Origin: Fibrella arboris
GTDB lineage: Bacteria; Bacteroidota; Bacteroidia; Cytophagales; Spirosomataceae
Reading direction: 5' to 3'
NCBI RefSeq assembly: GCF_041321095.1
Contig: NZ_JBGGWE010000006.1
Span: 310,001-374,000 of the forward strand
Length of the DNA stretch: 64,000 nt
Within the stretch, counting starts at the first letter, position 1. Each line of letters starts with the position of its first letter. The position numbers and the translations under genes were made by a program. The notes below the pieces were generated by a model that made no database searches, was not told the DNA's origin, and saw only the letters and a list, made by a program, of their open reading frames with translations. Positions 1-7,871 of the stretch are shown here, piece after piece.

Positions 1-40
1 CGGCCTTGATGTATAAGGACGTACCTGGATTGACCAGCTA

Positions 41-625
41 CTACTGAGCAGCCTGCTTGGCGAATTCACCGGCGGCTTTCAGTTCTACTTCTTCACTAAC
101 GGTAGTACCGCCGGGCGATCCTACGCCGAAATCAGTCCGTTTGATGGTGCCGTTCAGTTTCAGGCCTACTTTCTCCTGCTCTTTGCCGCCCATCCCTTTC
201 ATTTTAACGGGACCCGTTACAAACGCGTCCAGCGTAACGGGCTTCGTTACACCGTGCATGGTCAGGTCGCCCGTCAGTTTATATTTTTTACCTTCCACTT
301 TCTTGAACGAAGTGCTCTTGAACGTCAGGGTTGGAAATTTGGCGGCATCGAAGAAATCAGGGCTTTTCAGATGCCCATCGCGGCGCTCGCTGTCGGTATT
401 GATTGAGTTAACATCGGCAGTCAGTTCGATAACGGCGTCTGACAGATCCTCTTTCGATGAGGTGATCTTGGCATCGAACGTTTTGAAGTTGCCGTCAACT
501 TCCGACAGCAGCAGGTGAGTAACCGAGAAGCCAACCCGAGAGTGACCTTTGTCAACATTCCAGGTTTGCGCATTGGCAGCCGACAGGGTCAGCAGGGCTG
601 CTACGGGGATGAGTAGAAATTTCAT
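41..625 (-). CDS. YceI-family periplasmic protein
   Basis: A 194-residue protein with a cleavable signal peptide (MKFLLIPVAALLTLSAANA, then Gln) followed by a YceI-like lipocalin fold domain through to the end. Family hallmarks seen are the opening W-x-V-D-x2-H-S-x-V-x-F and the later strand pattern around F-D-A-A-K-F-P-T and L-T-M-H-G-V-T-K-P-V. YceI proteins are secreted beta-barrels that bind long polyisoprenoid-type lipids; the exact ligand here is unknown. I chose the ATG at 625 because the 33 codons that could extend it upstream have no signal-peptide character. It is transcribed away from the next gene with a gap of about 160 nt in which I see nothing definite. Confidence 0.93.
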   Translation of the reverse strand: MKFLLIPVAALLTLSAANAQTWNVDKGHSRVGFSVTHLLLSEVDGNFKTFDAKITSSKEDLSDAVIELTADVNSINTDSERRDGHLKSPDFFDAAKFPTLTFKSTSFKKVEGKKYKLTGDLTMHGVTKPVTLDAFVTGPVKMKGMGGKEQEKVGLKLNGTIKRTDFGVGSPGGTTVSEEVELKAAGEFAKQAAQ

Positions 626-782
626 GCGATTAAAAGAAGTTAGATTCTTAAACAAAAGACGGATTACTTTCTGACAGAAAAAAATATGTGTCGATACACA
701 AGTTCCTTGTGTCGACGTACGCACTTGTTTCGTCCACGGTGAGCACGCAGTTGTGTGGCCGTAACCGGCGAAGCTTAAGCAA

Positions 783-2066
783 TTATTCGGCCAGAAGTTT
801 ATCGATCAACCGGTTAAATTCACCTACGTACTGATCATAATAAACGCCCGTACCCGGTCCCGAAAAACCAGTGTGAATGTGGCGTACTGTTCCCTTTTTA
901 TCGATGAAGATCGTTGTCGGAAACGCCACCACGCTGCTCAGGGCTGGTAATGACTTCGCCGCTTCGATTTTGTTATTGGTTCCGGCCAGCAATACGGGAT
1001 ACTGGATCTGGAATCGTTCGCTCATCCGTTTCAGCTTTGGTCCCGACTCAGCCAGATCGGCCGTTTTCTCGAACGCCAACCCCGCCACTTCAACGCCACG
1101 CGCTTTGTTTTTGACATACCAGGGGGCCAAAAATTTGGTCTCATCCATGCAATTCGGGCACCACGACCCCATAATCTGCACCACCGTTACCTTGCCTTTA
1201 AACTGCGGATCGGTCAGCGACACCGTCTTTCCCGAAGCATCCGGGAAGGCAAACGTGAATTTCTGACCGGGTTTCAGGTACGTTAGTTTGGCTGGATCAG
1301 GCAACGAAGCCTTGGGATCGAGGCGGGCCGTCCAGGTTTCGCGATAAGTTGGGCCGGAATGGAAAACACCGGTTAGGGTCTGGTTCGGGCCTTCTTTCGC
1401 GCCTCCACGCCGGGCGTCTCCACGCCGGGCTTTAAACAAAAATGCATGGCCGCCATCGAAGCAGGAGAGCAGCAGGCTGTCGCCGAAGGCATTACCAGCC
1501 AGGTACCGGTAATCGCCGGTGGGGGTCAGGAACGTACCTGTCACCTCATTGCCCTTCTGCGCAAATACACCTACAGCAACGGTGGTATCGCCCGGCGCAC
1601 CATCGTTGCCTGCGGCCCGGAACACCGTTTGCCATTTACCCGACAGGTCGCCCGACGGAGCTACGCCCGCAGGTACGTTGAAGCGGCTGGCTTCACCAAA
1701 GCGGGCGCTGAAGGGTACGAGCTGAAACTGATCGTTCACGCGCCGCTTGCGCCACGTACCGGTTAGCCTGTCACCGTCTACTTTCGCCACCAGTTCCGAC
1801 TCGAACAGCCCCATCGGCATGTGCAGGGTATCGCCTTGCAGCGTTGCCTCGTCCATAGGCAAGCGTTCGGCTCCGTTGATGGCGAAAACCGTGTACTTGC
1901 CCGCCTTTGCGGCTGGTTTGATGTCAAGGCCAAAGGGGAGCTGGCCACCGCTGGTTTCCAGGGCAGCCCGCCATATGCCCGTTTTCACCGTTGTGGCCGA
2001 CTGGCCATTCGCCAGGAAGGGTAAACCAAGTAAGGTCGTAAGGAGGTAAGTCAGTCGATTCTTCAT
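783..2066 (-). CDS. secreted TlpA-like thioredoxin-fold protein
   Basis: A 427-residue exported protein. The leader (residues 1-22, ending ANGQ) is followed by about 250 residues of beta-rich sequence typical of Bacteroidota redox proteins that carry an extra N-terminal domain, then a TlpA/AhpC-TSA thioredoxin fold from about residue 260. The active site is W302-C-P-N-C306, a CxxC pair with the usual preceding Trp, and a cis-Pro loop (F-P-T-T) lies further on. The expected role is thiol-disulfide reduction in the periplasm. The ATG at 2066 places the signal peptide at the N-terminus. An odd detail is a directly repeated 13-nt block (1403-1415 and 1418-1430) that gives an ARRGD-ARRG duplication in a linker. 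Confidence 0.9.
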   Translation of the reverse strand: MKNRLTYLLTTLLGLPFLANGQSATTVKTGIWRAALETSGGQLPFGLDIKPAAKAGKYTVFAINGAERLPMDEATLQGDTLHMPMGLFESELVAKVDGDRLTGTWRKRRVNDQFQLVPFSARFGEASRFNVPAGVAPSGDLSGKWQTVFRAAGNDGAPGDTTVAVGVFAQKGNEVTGTFLTPTGDYRYLAGNAFGDSLLLSCFDGGHAFLFKARRGDARRGGAKEGPNQTLTGVFHSGPTYRETWTARLDPKASLPDPAKLTYLKPGQKFTFAFPDASGKTVSLTDPQFKGKVTVVQIMGSWCPNCMDETKFLAPWYVKNKARGVEVAGLAFEKTADLAESGPKLKRMSERFQIQYPVLLAGTNNKIEAAKSLPALSSVVAFPTTIFIDKKGTVRHIHTGFSGPGTGVYYDQYVGEFNRLIDKLLAE

Positions 2067-2234
2067 GCGATGATAGCGTATACGCCATGCTCCGTTTTTC
2101 AACAGGGGCAACAGTAAAAGGGGGCATTCCCGTTCAAAAACAAAATAGGGTCATTTATTAAACCATCCGTTACTTACTTGATCTCAGCCAGATAATCAAC
2201 GCGCTACAGTCTATTCAACAAAACTACGGTCACC

Positions 2235-2738
2235 ATGAAAGCGTCCTTACTTCTGCTCCTTGCCCTGCTTACCGGTTGTGTATCGTTCAACAGCAACATA
2301 GACCGGGCGGCCATTCCTGACTTTACGCGCCTGCTGGTCGTTTCCAAGCTACCCAACATGCGGGTCGACTACCTGAACATGTTCCTCAACTCGTTTCCGC
2401 GCAACTATGAAGTGTGTGTGGTGGCGGCCGGGCCGCTGGCTTTTGGCAACCCCGACAGCCTGGTCAGGAAGGAATTGGCGGCTTGCAAAAGCCAGGTTGT
2501 GCTAACGATTAACCCGTATCGGAACTACACAACGGGCTCGGGCGAATACATTCGGTCTACCGACGAAGTACTGCTGGAGATGACAGACATGACTACGCAG
2601 AAATCATTCTGGAAAGCCATTGCGCAGGCTCCCGGCGGCGTTGTGCCCAGCGCCGAACAAATCGTAAGGCAATTACGTGCTGATCGAATCATATCGGGCG
2701 AGGTCCCGTACGTACGCGAGATGACCAGTGGCAACTGA
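2235..2738 (+). CDS. small lipoprotein of unknown function, copy 1
   Basis: A 167-residue protein with a short lipoprotein leader ending in the lipobox L-T-G-C (Cys15), so it is probably anchored in the envelope. I do not recognise the family. It is clearly paralogous to the next gene: both share CVSFxSN after the lipobox, PDFTR-x-LVVSKL, a Y-x-V-C-x-V-x-A-G-P-L-A-F-G-N segment, DSL-x-R and a C-terminal V-R-x-L-[KR]-x-D-x-I-I-S. The pattern alternating hydrophobic strands with DSL/LVR helices suggests a small alpha/beta domain, and each copy keeps two or more Cys after the lipobox. Function is unknown. Confidence 0.85.
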   Translation: MKASLLLLLALLTGCVSFNSNIDRAAIPDFTRLLVVSKLPNMRVDYLNMFLNSFPRNYEVCVVAAGPLAFGNPDSLVRKELAACKSQVVLTINPYRNYTTGSGEYIRSTDEVLLEMTDMTTQKSFWKAIAQAPGGVVPSAEQIVRQLRADRIISGEVPYVREMTSGN

Positions 2739-2899
2739 GCGTGCCTGTGTGTCGGTACGTTCCCAGCGATGAGCGGCCGGAGCCAGGGCCTATTCCTGGT
2801 GACATTTAACGGGTTGTTCATCGCTATTTCATTGACCGTTAATGGATTGAAAGCCGCATTAACGGTGCTTTGCCTGTCACAATAACTTTATTGCAGCTC

Positions 2900-3385
2900 A
2901 TGAAAACGTTGGTTTACTGCCTGTCGATAAGCCTGTTGGCTAGTTGCGTCTCTTTTCAGAGCAATACCAACGGCACACCGCCTGACTTTACCCGCATCCT
3001 GGTCGTGTCAAAGCTGACTCGGACTTCGCCCCATTACCTGGATCAGTATGTACGGGCGTTTCCGGCCAACTATTCCGTCTGCACCGTCGATGCGGGGCCA
3101 TTAGCGTTCGGGAATGTCGATTCACTGATCCGGGCGAAAAGCAGGGCGTGTACCAGTGAGGTCATGTTGACCCTGCATCTCGGACAAAGCAGCCTGATCA
3201 GTCAGGGAAAGTATGCTGCCAGTGTGAATGATGTGGTGCTTGAACTGGAAACGCTTCCCGATCATACCCCTTTCTGGAAGGGCCTAACCTCAATTCAATC
3301 CTTCAGGCAGGATGCGTTAGACCCGCGCGTAGTGGTGCGGAAGCTGAAAGAAGACAACATAATTTCAAGCAATATTCAGCCGTAA
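2900..3385 (+). CDS. small lipoprotein of unknown function, copy 2
   Basis: A 161-residue paralog of the preceding lipoprotein, starting at the ATG that places the lipobox L-A-S-C close to the N-terminus. The ten codons upstream of this ATG are open but would spoil the leader. The two copies are similar across their whole length but clearly diverged, so the duplication is not recent. The gap between them is about 160 nt with no strong hairpin, and the next gene (rsmH) follows after 85 nt in the same direction. Function is unknown. Confidence 0.85.
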   Translation: MKTLVYCLSISLLASCVSFQSNTNGTPPDFTRILVVSKLTRTSPHYLDQYVRAFPANYSVCTVDAGPLAFGNVDSLIRAKSRACTSEVMLTLHLGQSSLISQGKYAASVNDVVLELETLPDHTPFWKGLTSIQSFRQDALDPRVVVRKLKEDNIISSNIQP

Positions 3386-3470
3386 CAATACGGATTGGGC
3401 TGGTTGGGTGAGTGGGTTTTGTTAAGTTTGTGTAAGGCTTTTCCAACGAGCCACCTTAACCCCACGCCCT

Positions 3471-4430
3471 ATGACTACCGAGTACCATAATCCCGTTATG
3501 CTGGCCGAGTGCATCGACGGCCTCGCCCTGAAACCGGGTGGCGTCTACGTCGATGTGACGTTCGGGGGCGGCGGGCACAGTCGGGCTATGCTCAACGCGA
3601 TGGTGCCCGATGCAAAAGGAAACGCGGGCCGATTACTGGTGTTCGATCAGGACCCGGACGCCCGCGCCAATGCCGCCGCCATCGACGATCCGCGACTCAC
3701 CTTTATCGCCGCCAATTTCCGGAACCTGAAACGGTACCTGCGCCTCTACGGGGTGCGGCAGGTCGACGGTATCCTGGCCGATCTGGGTATTTCGTCGCAC
3801 CAGATCGACACGCCCGAACGCGGCTTTTCCACCCGCTTTGACGCCGATCTCGACATGCGGATGAACCAGCAGGGCGACCTCACCGCCCGCCAGGTAGTGA
3901 ACACGTACCCGGAAACAGAACTGCACCGTATTCTGGGTATGTACGGCGAACTGACCAACGCCCGCACCGCCGCCGCTGCACTGGTATCGGGCCGCGCCAA
4001 CCAGTCGATCCAGACCATCAACGACTTGAAAGACGCATTAAAGCGCTGTGCGCCAAGGGGGAAAGAAAACAAGTATTTCGCGCAGGTGTTTCAGGCGCTG
4101 CGCATTGAAGTGAACGACGAGCTGAAGGTGCTGGAAGAGTTTCTGGAGCAAACGCCCGACGTACTGGTTCCCGGTGGCCGACTGGTGGTGATGAGTTATC
4201 ATTCGCTGGAAGACCGGCTGGTGAAGAACTTCATCAACAAAGGCAAGTTCTCGGGCGAGGTAGAGAAAGACCTCTACGGCAACGAGATAAAGCCCCTGCA
4301 GTCCGTCACGCGCAAACCCATTGAAGCCAGCGCCGACGAAGTAGCCCATAACCCACGGGCCAGAAGCGCAAAACTGAGAATAGCAGAGAGAGGGGAGGAA
4401 GGAGGAAGGGGAGAACGGAGGAAAGGGTAG
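3471..4430 (+). CDS. rsmH: 16S rRNA (cytosine-1402-N4) methyltransferase RsmH
   Basis: A 319-residue class I SAM-dependent methyltransferase that N4-methylates C1402 of 16S rRNA. Motifs visible are YHNPVML near the N-terminus, the SAM-binding V-D-x-T-F-G-G-G-G-H-S loop (about residues 27-36), the acidic D-Q-D-P-D-A loop, LGISSHQID, RGFSTRFDADLDMRM and the closing Y-H-S-L-E-D-R-x-V-K. It heads a small division cluster with ftsL and ftsI. The normal family end (R-S-A-K-L-R) is followed here by about 14 residues rich in Gly, Glu and Arg that are encoded by the purine-rich arm of the next intergenic hairpin, so the stop codon lies inside that element. mraZ is not upstream. Confidence 0.97.
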   Translation: MTTEYHNPVMLAECIDGLALKPGGVYVDVTFGGGGHSRAMLNAMVPDAKGNAGRLLVFDQDPDARANAAAIDDPRLTFIAANFRNLKRYLRLYGVRQVDGILADLGISSHQIDTPERGFSTRFDADLDMRMNQQGDLTARQVVNTYPETELHRILGMYGELTNARTAAAALVSGRANQSIQTINDLKDALKRCAPRGKENKYFAQVFQALRIEVNDELKVLEEFLEQTPDVLVPGGRLVVMSYHSLEDRLVKNFINKGKFSGEVEKDLYGNEIKPLQSVTRKPIEASADEVAHNPRARSAKLRIAERGEEGGRGERRKG

Positions 4431-4497
4431 CTCCGCCAGGCTCCCCTTCCTCCCTTTCCTCCTTTCCTCCCTTTCCTCCCTTTCCTCCCCCCTTCCC
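4386..4497. repeat. polypurine/polypyrimidine hairpin between rsmH and ftsL
   Basis: The plus strand is almost pure purine from about 4386 to 4427 (GGAGGAAGG-type words) and pure pyrimidine from about 4441 to 4496 (CCTTTCCTCC-type words), separated by a short cap containing CTCCGCCAGG. The arms pair in a long, slightly length-mismatched stem. The element covers the last codons of rsmH and ends directly at the ftsL ATG. Its sequence type recurs at 60051-60194. Because it lies inside a division operon it is unlikely to act as a simple terminator. Confidence 0.8.
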
Positions 4498-4887
4498 ATG
4501 GCCCTTAACACCTTCAAGCACCAGCCGCCGGTGAAACCAACGCGGCGTAAACGGAAGCCCAACCGCATTGCCATCTGGATCAATGAGGTTATGGGTTTCG
4601 ACCGGCTATTCGGGTCAGACAACGCCTGGCCTATTCGGAACATCAACCGTATTCTGTGGGTCACGTTGCTGCTGGTATTGTATATCGGCCTGAACCACAA
4701 CGCCGAACGGCTCGTCCGCCGGATTCACCGCACCCGCACCGATGTAGATGAGCTACGTGCCCAGGCCACGACGCTGGAGGCCGACCTGGCCCGCAGCAGC
4801 AAGCAATCGGAGCTCAGCAAACGTGTTTTGGCCGACAGCTTACTGGATAGCCAAAGCCCACCCACGAAACTGATTGTCAACGAATAA
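4498..4887 (+). CDS. FtsL-like division protein
   Basis: A 129-residue bitopic protein. A basic cytoplasmic N-terminus of about 55 residues (R-R-K-R-K) is followed by one membrane span at about residues 56-70 (I-L-W-V-T-L-L-L-V-L-Y-I-G-L) and then a heptad-like periplasmic stretch (VRRIHRTRTDVDELRAQ and onwards), the layout of FtsL/FtsB-type divisome proteins. Sequence similarity in this family is weak, so the call rests on topology plus position between rsmH and the penicillin-binding protein, which is the conserved place for ftsL. Confidence 0.82.
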   Translation: MALNTFKHQPPVKPTRRKRKPNRIAIWINEVMGFDRLFGSDNAWPIRNINRILWVTLLLVLYIGLNHNAERLVRRIHRTRTDVDELRAQATTLEADLARSSKQSELSKRVLADSLLDSQSPPTKLIVNE

Positions 4888-4890
4888 AAC

Positions 4891-4968
4891 AGTTTGCTGT
4901 TTACAGTTGCTTCGCCAGGGCACGTACTGCTCGCTAGCGGAGCAACTGTAAACAGCAAACAGCAAACT
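4891..4968. repeat. intergenic hairpin between ftsL and ftsI
   Basis: Inverted repeat starting three nt after the ftsL stop and ending eight nt before the ftsI ATG. The left arm runs 4891-4915, the right arm about 4937-4968. The arms match base for base except that the right arm carries one extra copy of a 7-nt unit (GCAAACA on the plus strand). The cap reads GCTTCGCCAGG then a short loop then AGCGGAGC, the same kind of cap as the element at 60051-60194. Confidence 0.8.
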
Positions 4969-4976
4969 CCTTTCCC

Positions 4977-7118
4977 ATGAACATCAAAGAAGAATTCCTC
5001 ATCCGGTCGCGGCACGCCTTCTATTTTCTGGTGTTGCTGGGCGTAGCCATTATCGGTCGACTGGTGTATATGCAATATTTCGCCACGTTTAAAAAGAAGG
5101 GCGAAACGACAGCCAAGTACTGGAACGAACGAATAGAAGGCTTCCAGATTCGACAGGATACCCTGCGGGCTAAACGGGGCGACATTTACGCCCGCGATGG
5201 CAGCCTGTTGGCCACGTCTCTGCCAACGTATGAAGTGGGTATCGATCCGCGTGTGGCTAAAGAGGGCTATTTCAATAGTAAGGTCGATTCGCTGGGTATG
5301 CTGCTGTCAGGTTTGTTTCGGGATAAATCGGCCAACGAGTATACAGGACTGGTTCGGGCGGCACGGCAAAGTGGCCGGAAATATTTGCTGCTGAACCGCC
5401 GGCGTATTTCGTTTCAGGAACGGCAAAAAATGCTGACCTGGCCCTTTTTTCGGTCAACAAAAAAATTGTCGGCTCGGGGGGGTGGCTTACGGGCCTACTA
5501 CGAACGCTATCACCCGTATGGTCAGATGGCGCTTAGAACCGTTGGCGATCTGAACCCGAAAAATAGGCAGGGGCAAATGGGTCTTGAAGCTTCCTTCCAG
5601 TCGGTACTGGCCGGAAAGAATGCCGTTGGCCTGGTAGAAATTCTGGCAGGCGGCGTGAAAAAACCGGTCGACGACGGCCCCGACATGAAGCCCGAGCCCG
5701 GGCTCGACCTGCATACGACACTTGACGTCAACTTTCAGGATATTGCCGAAACGGCCTTAAAAAACGCGCTGGATAAGTACAATGCCGATAAAGGCTGCGT
5801 GATTGTGATGGACGTACAGACGGGCGAAATTCGGGCACTGGCCAACCTGACCCGGCAAGGCGATGGGTACGTTGAAAACTTCAACCACGCCCTGGCCGGC
5901 CGCACCGACCCCGGCAGCACGTTCAAGCTGGCCACCATGATGGCCTTGCTGGAGGAAAAGGCGATCTACCCCGGTAAGATGATCCACACCGGCGACCGCG
6001 CTGTTCGGTATCACGGCGTTGACGTGGCCGACTCGAAGGGTGGCGCCTCGGGCAGTATTACGGCGCAACAGGTCTTTGAAAAGTCGTCGAACGTGGGGAT
6101 TCACCTGATGATGCAGAGCTATTTCTACGCCCGCCCCGATTTATACTGCCAGTACCTGCGTCGGTTCCACCTGAACCGGCCAACGGGTATTCATATGAAA
6201 GGCGAAGCGCCGCCCGTGATGCGCAACCCCGACATGAAAGGCTGGAGCAAAACGTCGCTCACATTTATGTCGTACGGCTACGAAATGCAGCTCACGCCGC
6301 TACAGATGCTCACGTTCTATAATGCCGTGGCCAACGACGGGCGCTGGGTACGTCCGATGCTGGTGAAACAGGTGAAACTGGCCGGTGAGGTTGTGGAAGA
6401 AACAGAACCGTATGTATCACCGAATCCGATTGCCAAACCAGAAACGATTCGGTTGGTGAAGAAGATGCTCGAGGGGGTTGTGACCCACGGCACGGCCCGT
6501 AACATTCAAAATCCGCATTATTCAATTGGCGGCAAAACAGGCACGGCGCAGAAGATCGTGAATGGCCTGTACCAGAAAGGCCGCTACTACACCTCGTTCA
6601 TCGGTTATTTCCCCGCCGATAAACCAAAGTACAGCGTGCTCACCATGGTCGACAATCCGCATGGCGAGAACGTCAATCTGCTTTATGCAGGTAGTGTGTC
6701 GGCTCCTGTATTCAAGGAGGTGGCCGATCGCATCTATGCGTACGACATCGATATTCACGCGCCTATGCGGATGCGCAAGACCACGGCATCTCGTCCGCAG
6801 GGAGCCATGCTGGCCAGCGCTGGTTACGCCGATGAGTTGCACACAATTGGTTCTGAACTGAACATTGACAGTCAGCCCGCCGCCGAAGGCTGGGTACGTC
6901 GTACGGAAGGCGGCTCGTGGCGAAGCCTGCCTGTCCGGAAAGACCGTGTGCCCGACGTGCGGGGCTTACCTTTACGCGACGCCCTGCCGCTACTCGAAAA
7001 CCGGGGCCTCCACGTCATTGCGCAGGGGCGTGGTAAAGTAATCGGCCAGTCGCTGGAACCCGGCCAGGCATTGGCCAATAACCGCCAAATTGCCCTGACG
7101 CTCCAGAGCAGTGAATAG
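4977..7118 (+). CDS. ftsI: division transpeptidase (class B PBP) with PASTA domain
   Basis: A 713-residue penicillin-binding protein that cross-links septal peptidoglycan. One N-terminal membrane span (about residues 13-34) is followed by the PBP dimerisation domain with its R-G-D-I-Y-A-R-D-G motif and the transpeptidase domain. The catalytic motifs are S314-T-F-K, S370-S-N and K520-T-G. Residues from about 650 to the end form a single PASTA repeat (VPDVRGLPLRDALPLLENRG), seen in SpoVD/PBP2x-type enzymes and in many Bacteroidota FtsI proteins. It follows ftsL across a short hairpin. murE and mraY, which usually come next, are absent; a DUF1684 gene and uvrA follow instead. Confidence 0.95.
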   Translation: MNIKEEFLIRSRHAFYFLVLLGVAIIGRLVYMQYFATFKKKGETTAKYWNERIEGFQIRQDTLRAKRGDIYARDGSLLATSLPTYEVGIDPRVAKEGYFNSKVDSLGMLLSGLFRDKSANEYTGLVRAARQSGRKYLLLNRRRISFQERQKMLTWPFFRSTKKLSARGGGLRAYYERYHPYGQMALRTVGDLNPKNRQGQMGLEASFQSVLAGKNAVGLVEILAGGVKKPVDDGPDMKPEPGLDLHTTLDVNFQDIAETALKNALDKYNADKGCVIVMDVQTGEIRALANLTRQGDGYVENFNHALAGRTDPGSTFKLATMMALLEEKAIYPGKMIHTGDRAVRYHGVDVADSKGGASGSITAQQVFEKSSNVGIHLMMQSYFYARPDLYCQYLRRFHLNRPTGIHMKGEAPPVMRNPDMKGWSKTSLTFMSYGYEMQLTPLQMLTFYNAVANDGRWVRPMLVKQVKLAGEVVEETEPYVSPNPIAKPETIRLVKKMLEGVVTHGTARNIQNPHYSIGGKTGTAQKIVNGLYQKGRYYTSFIGYFPADKPKYSVLTMVDNPHGENVNLLYAGSVSAPVFKEVADRIYAYDIDIHAPMRMRKTTASRPQGAMLASAGYADELHTIGSELNIDSQPAAEGWVRRTEGGSWRSLPVRKDRVPDVRGLPLRDALPLLENRGLHVIAQGRGKVIGQSLEPGQALANNRQIALTLQSSE

Positions 7119-7164
7119 CTTTGCTTCTGTTGTAGTGTATTGCTTAAAAACTGACAACGTACCT

Positions 7165-7779
7165 ATGCGCTTCCATTTCCTCTTTCTTTTTGCTCTGCTT
7201 AGCTTGCCGGGTATGGCCCAAACGGCGTTCGATCAGCAGATTGAGGACCATCGCGAGCACTATAAGGCTGAGTTTCTGAGCACGAAAAGCAGCCCGCTGC
7301 CATCGCAGGAAGCGGTATCGTTACTTCGTTTTTACCCGGCCGATTCCGCTTATCGGGTCACAGCTACCGTAACGCGTACGCCCGGCTCTGCCCCGGTCGA
7401 TTTTCCTACGTCGATGGCCAACAGAACCGCTAGCGAAGCGCCGTATGCTACCCTATCGTTTACCATCAACGGTAAACCCTGCCGGTTAACGGTGTACAGG
7501 AGCCTGGGCCTGGCAAACAACCCCATGTATCGCGATTACCTCTTTCTGCCGTTTACCGATGCAACCACCGGGCAGGAGACCTATGGCGGCGGGCGGTATC
7601 TCGACCTTCGGACCGGCCAGATTCAGAACGGAACGCTCGTGCTCGATTTCAACAAAGCGTATAATCCGTATTGCGCTTATAAATCGGGCTATGCCTGCCC
7701 GATTCCACCAGCCGCCAACCGCCTGGCCGTAGCGATCAAGGCCGGCGAACGGACCTACGGCGGCGCGCACCAGGATTAA
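7165..7779 (+). CDS. DUF1684 family secreted protein
   Basis: A 204-residue protein with a signal peptide (residues 1-18, ending GMAQ) and a DUF1684 domain. The domain is recognisable from the opening D-H-R-x2-Y-K-A-E-F, the central GGGRYLDL and the C-terminal F-N-x-A-Y-N-P-Y-C-A-Y segment followed by C-P-x-P-P-x-x-N-R-L. The biochemical role of this family is not established. I start at the ATG at 7165 because the 18 upstream codons overlap the end of ftsI and lack leader character. A copy of the dispersed word ACGTACC sits immediately in front of this start codon. Confidence 0.88.
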   Translation: MRFHFLFLFALLSLPGMAQTAFDQQIEDHREHYKAEFLSTKSSPLPSQEAVSLLRFYPADSAYRVTATVTRTPGSAPVDFPTSMANRTASEAPYATLSFTINGKPCRLTVYRSLGLANNPMYRDYLFLPFTDATTGQETYGGGRYLDLRTGQIQNGTLVLDFNKAYNPYCAYKSGYACPIPPAANRLAVAIKAGERTYGGAHQD

Positions 7780-7871
7780 CCCGGTACAAATAAAATTCGC
7801 CGGAAACTCCCCTTTCCGATTGGGTGTTGATCTTAGGAATAGCCCTATTGCTTTGGGCCAATGAGCAACAC

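Noticed and set aside
4038..4700. Minus-strand open frame over rsmH, hairpin and ftsL
   Set aside because: It runs through three unrelated units including a simple-sequence hairpin, so it cannot be a real protein.
7824..7871. N-terminal extension of UvrA from GTG 7824
   Set aside because: The 16 residues are hydrophobic and unlike any UvrA N-terminus; GTG 7872 is the more plausible start, although not proven.
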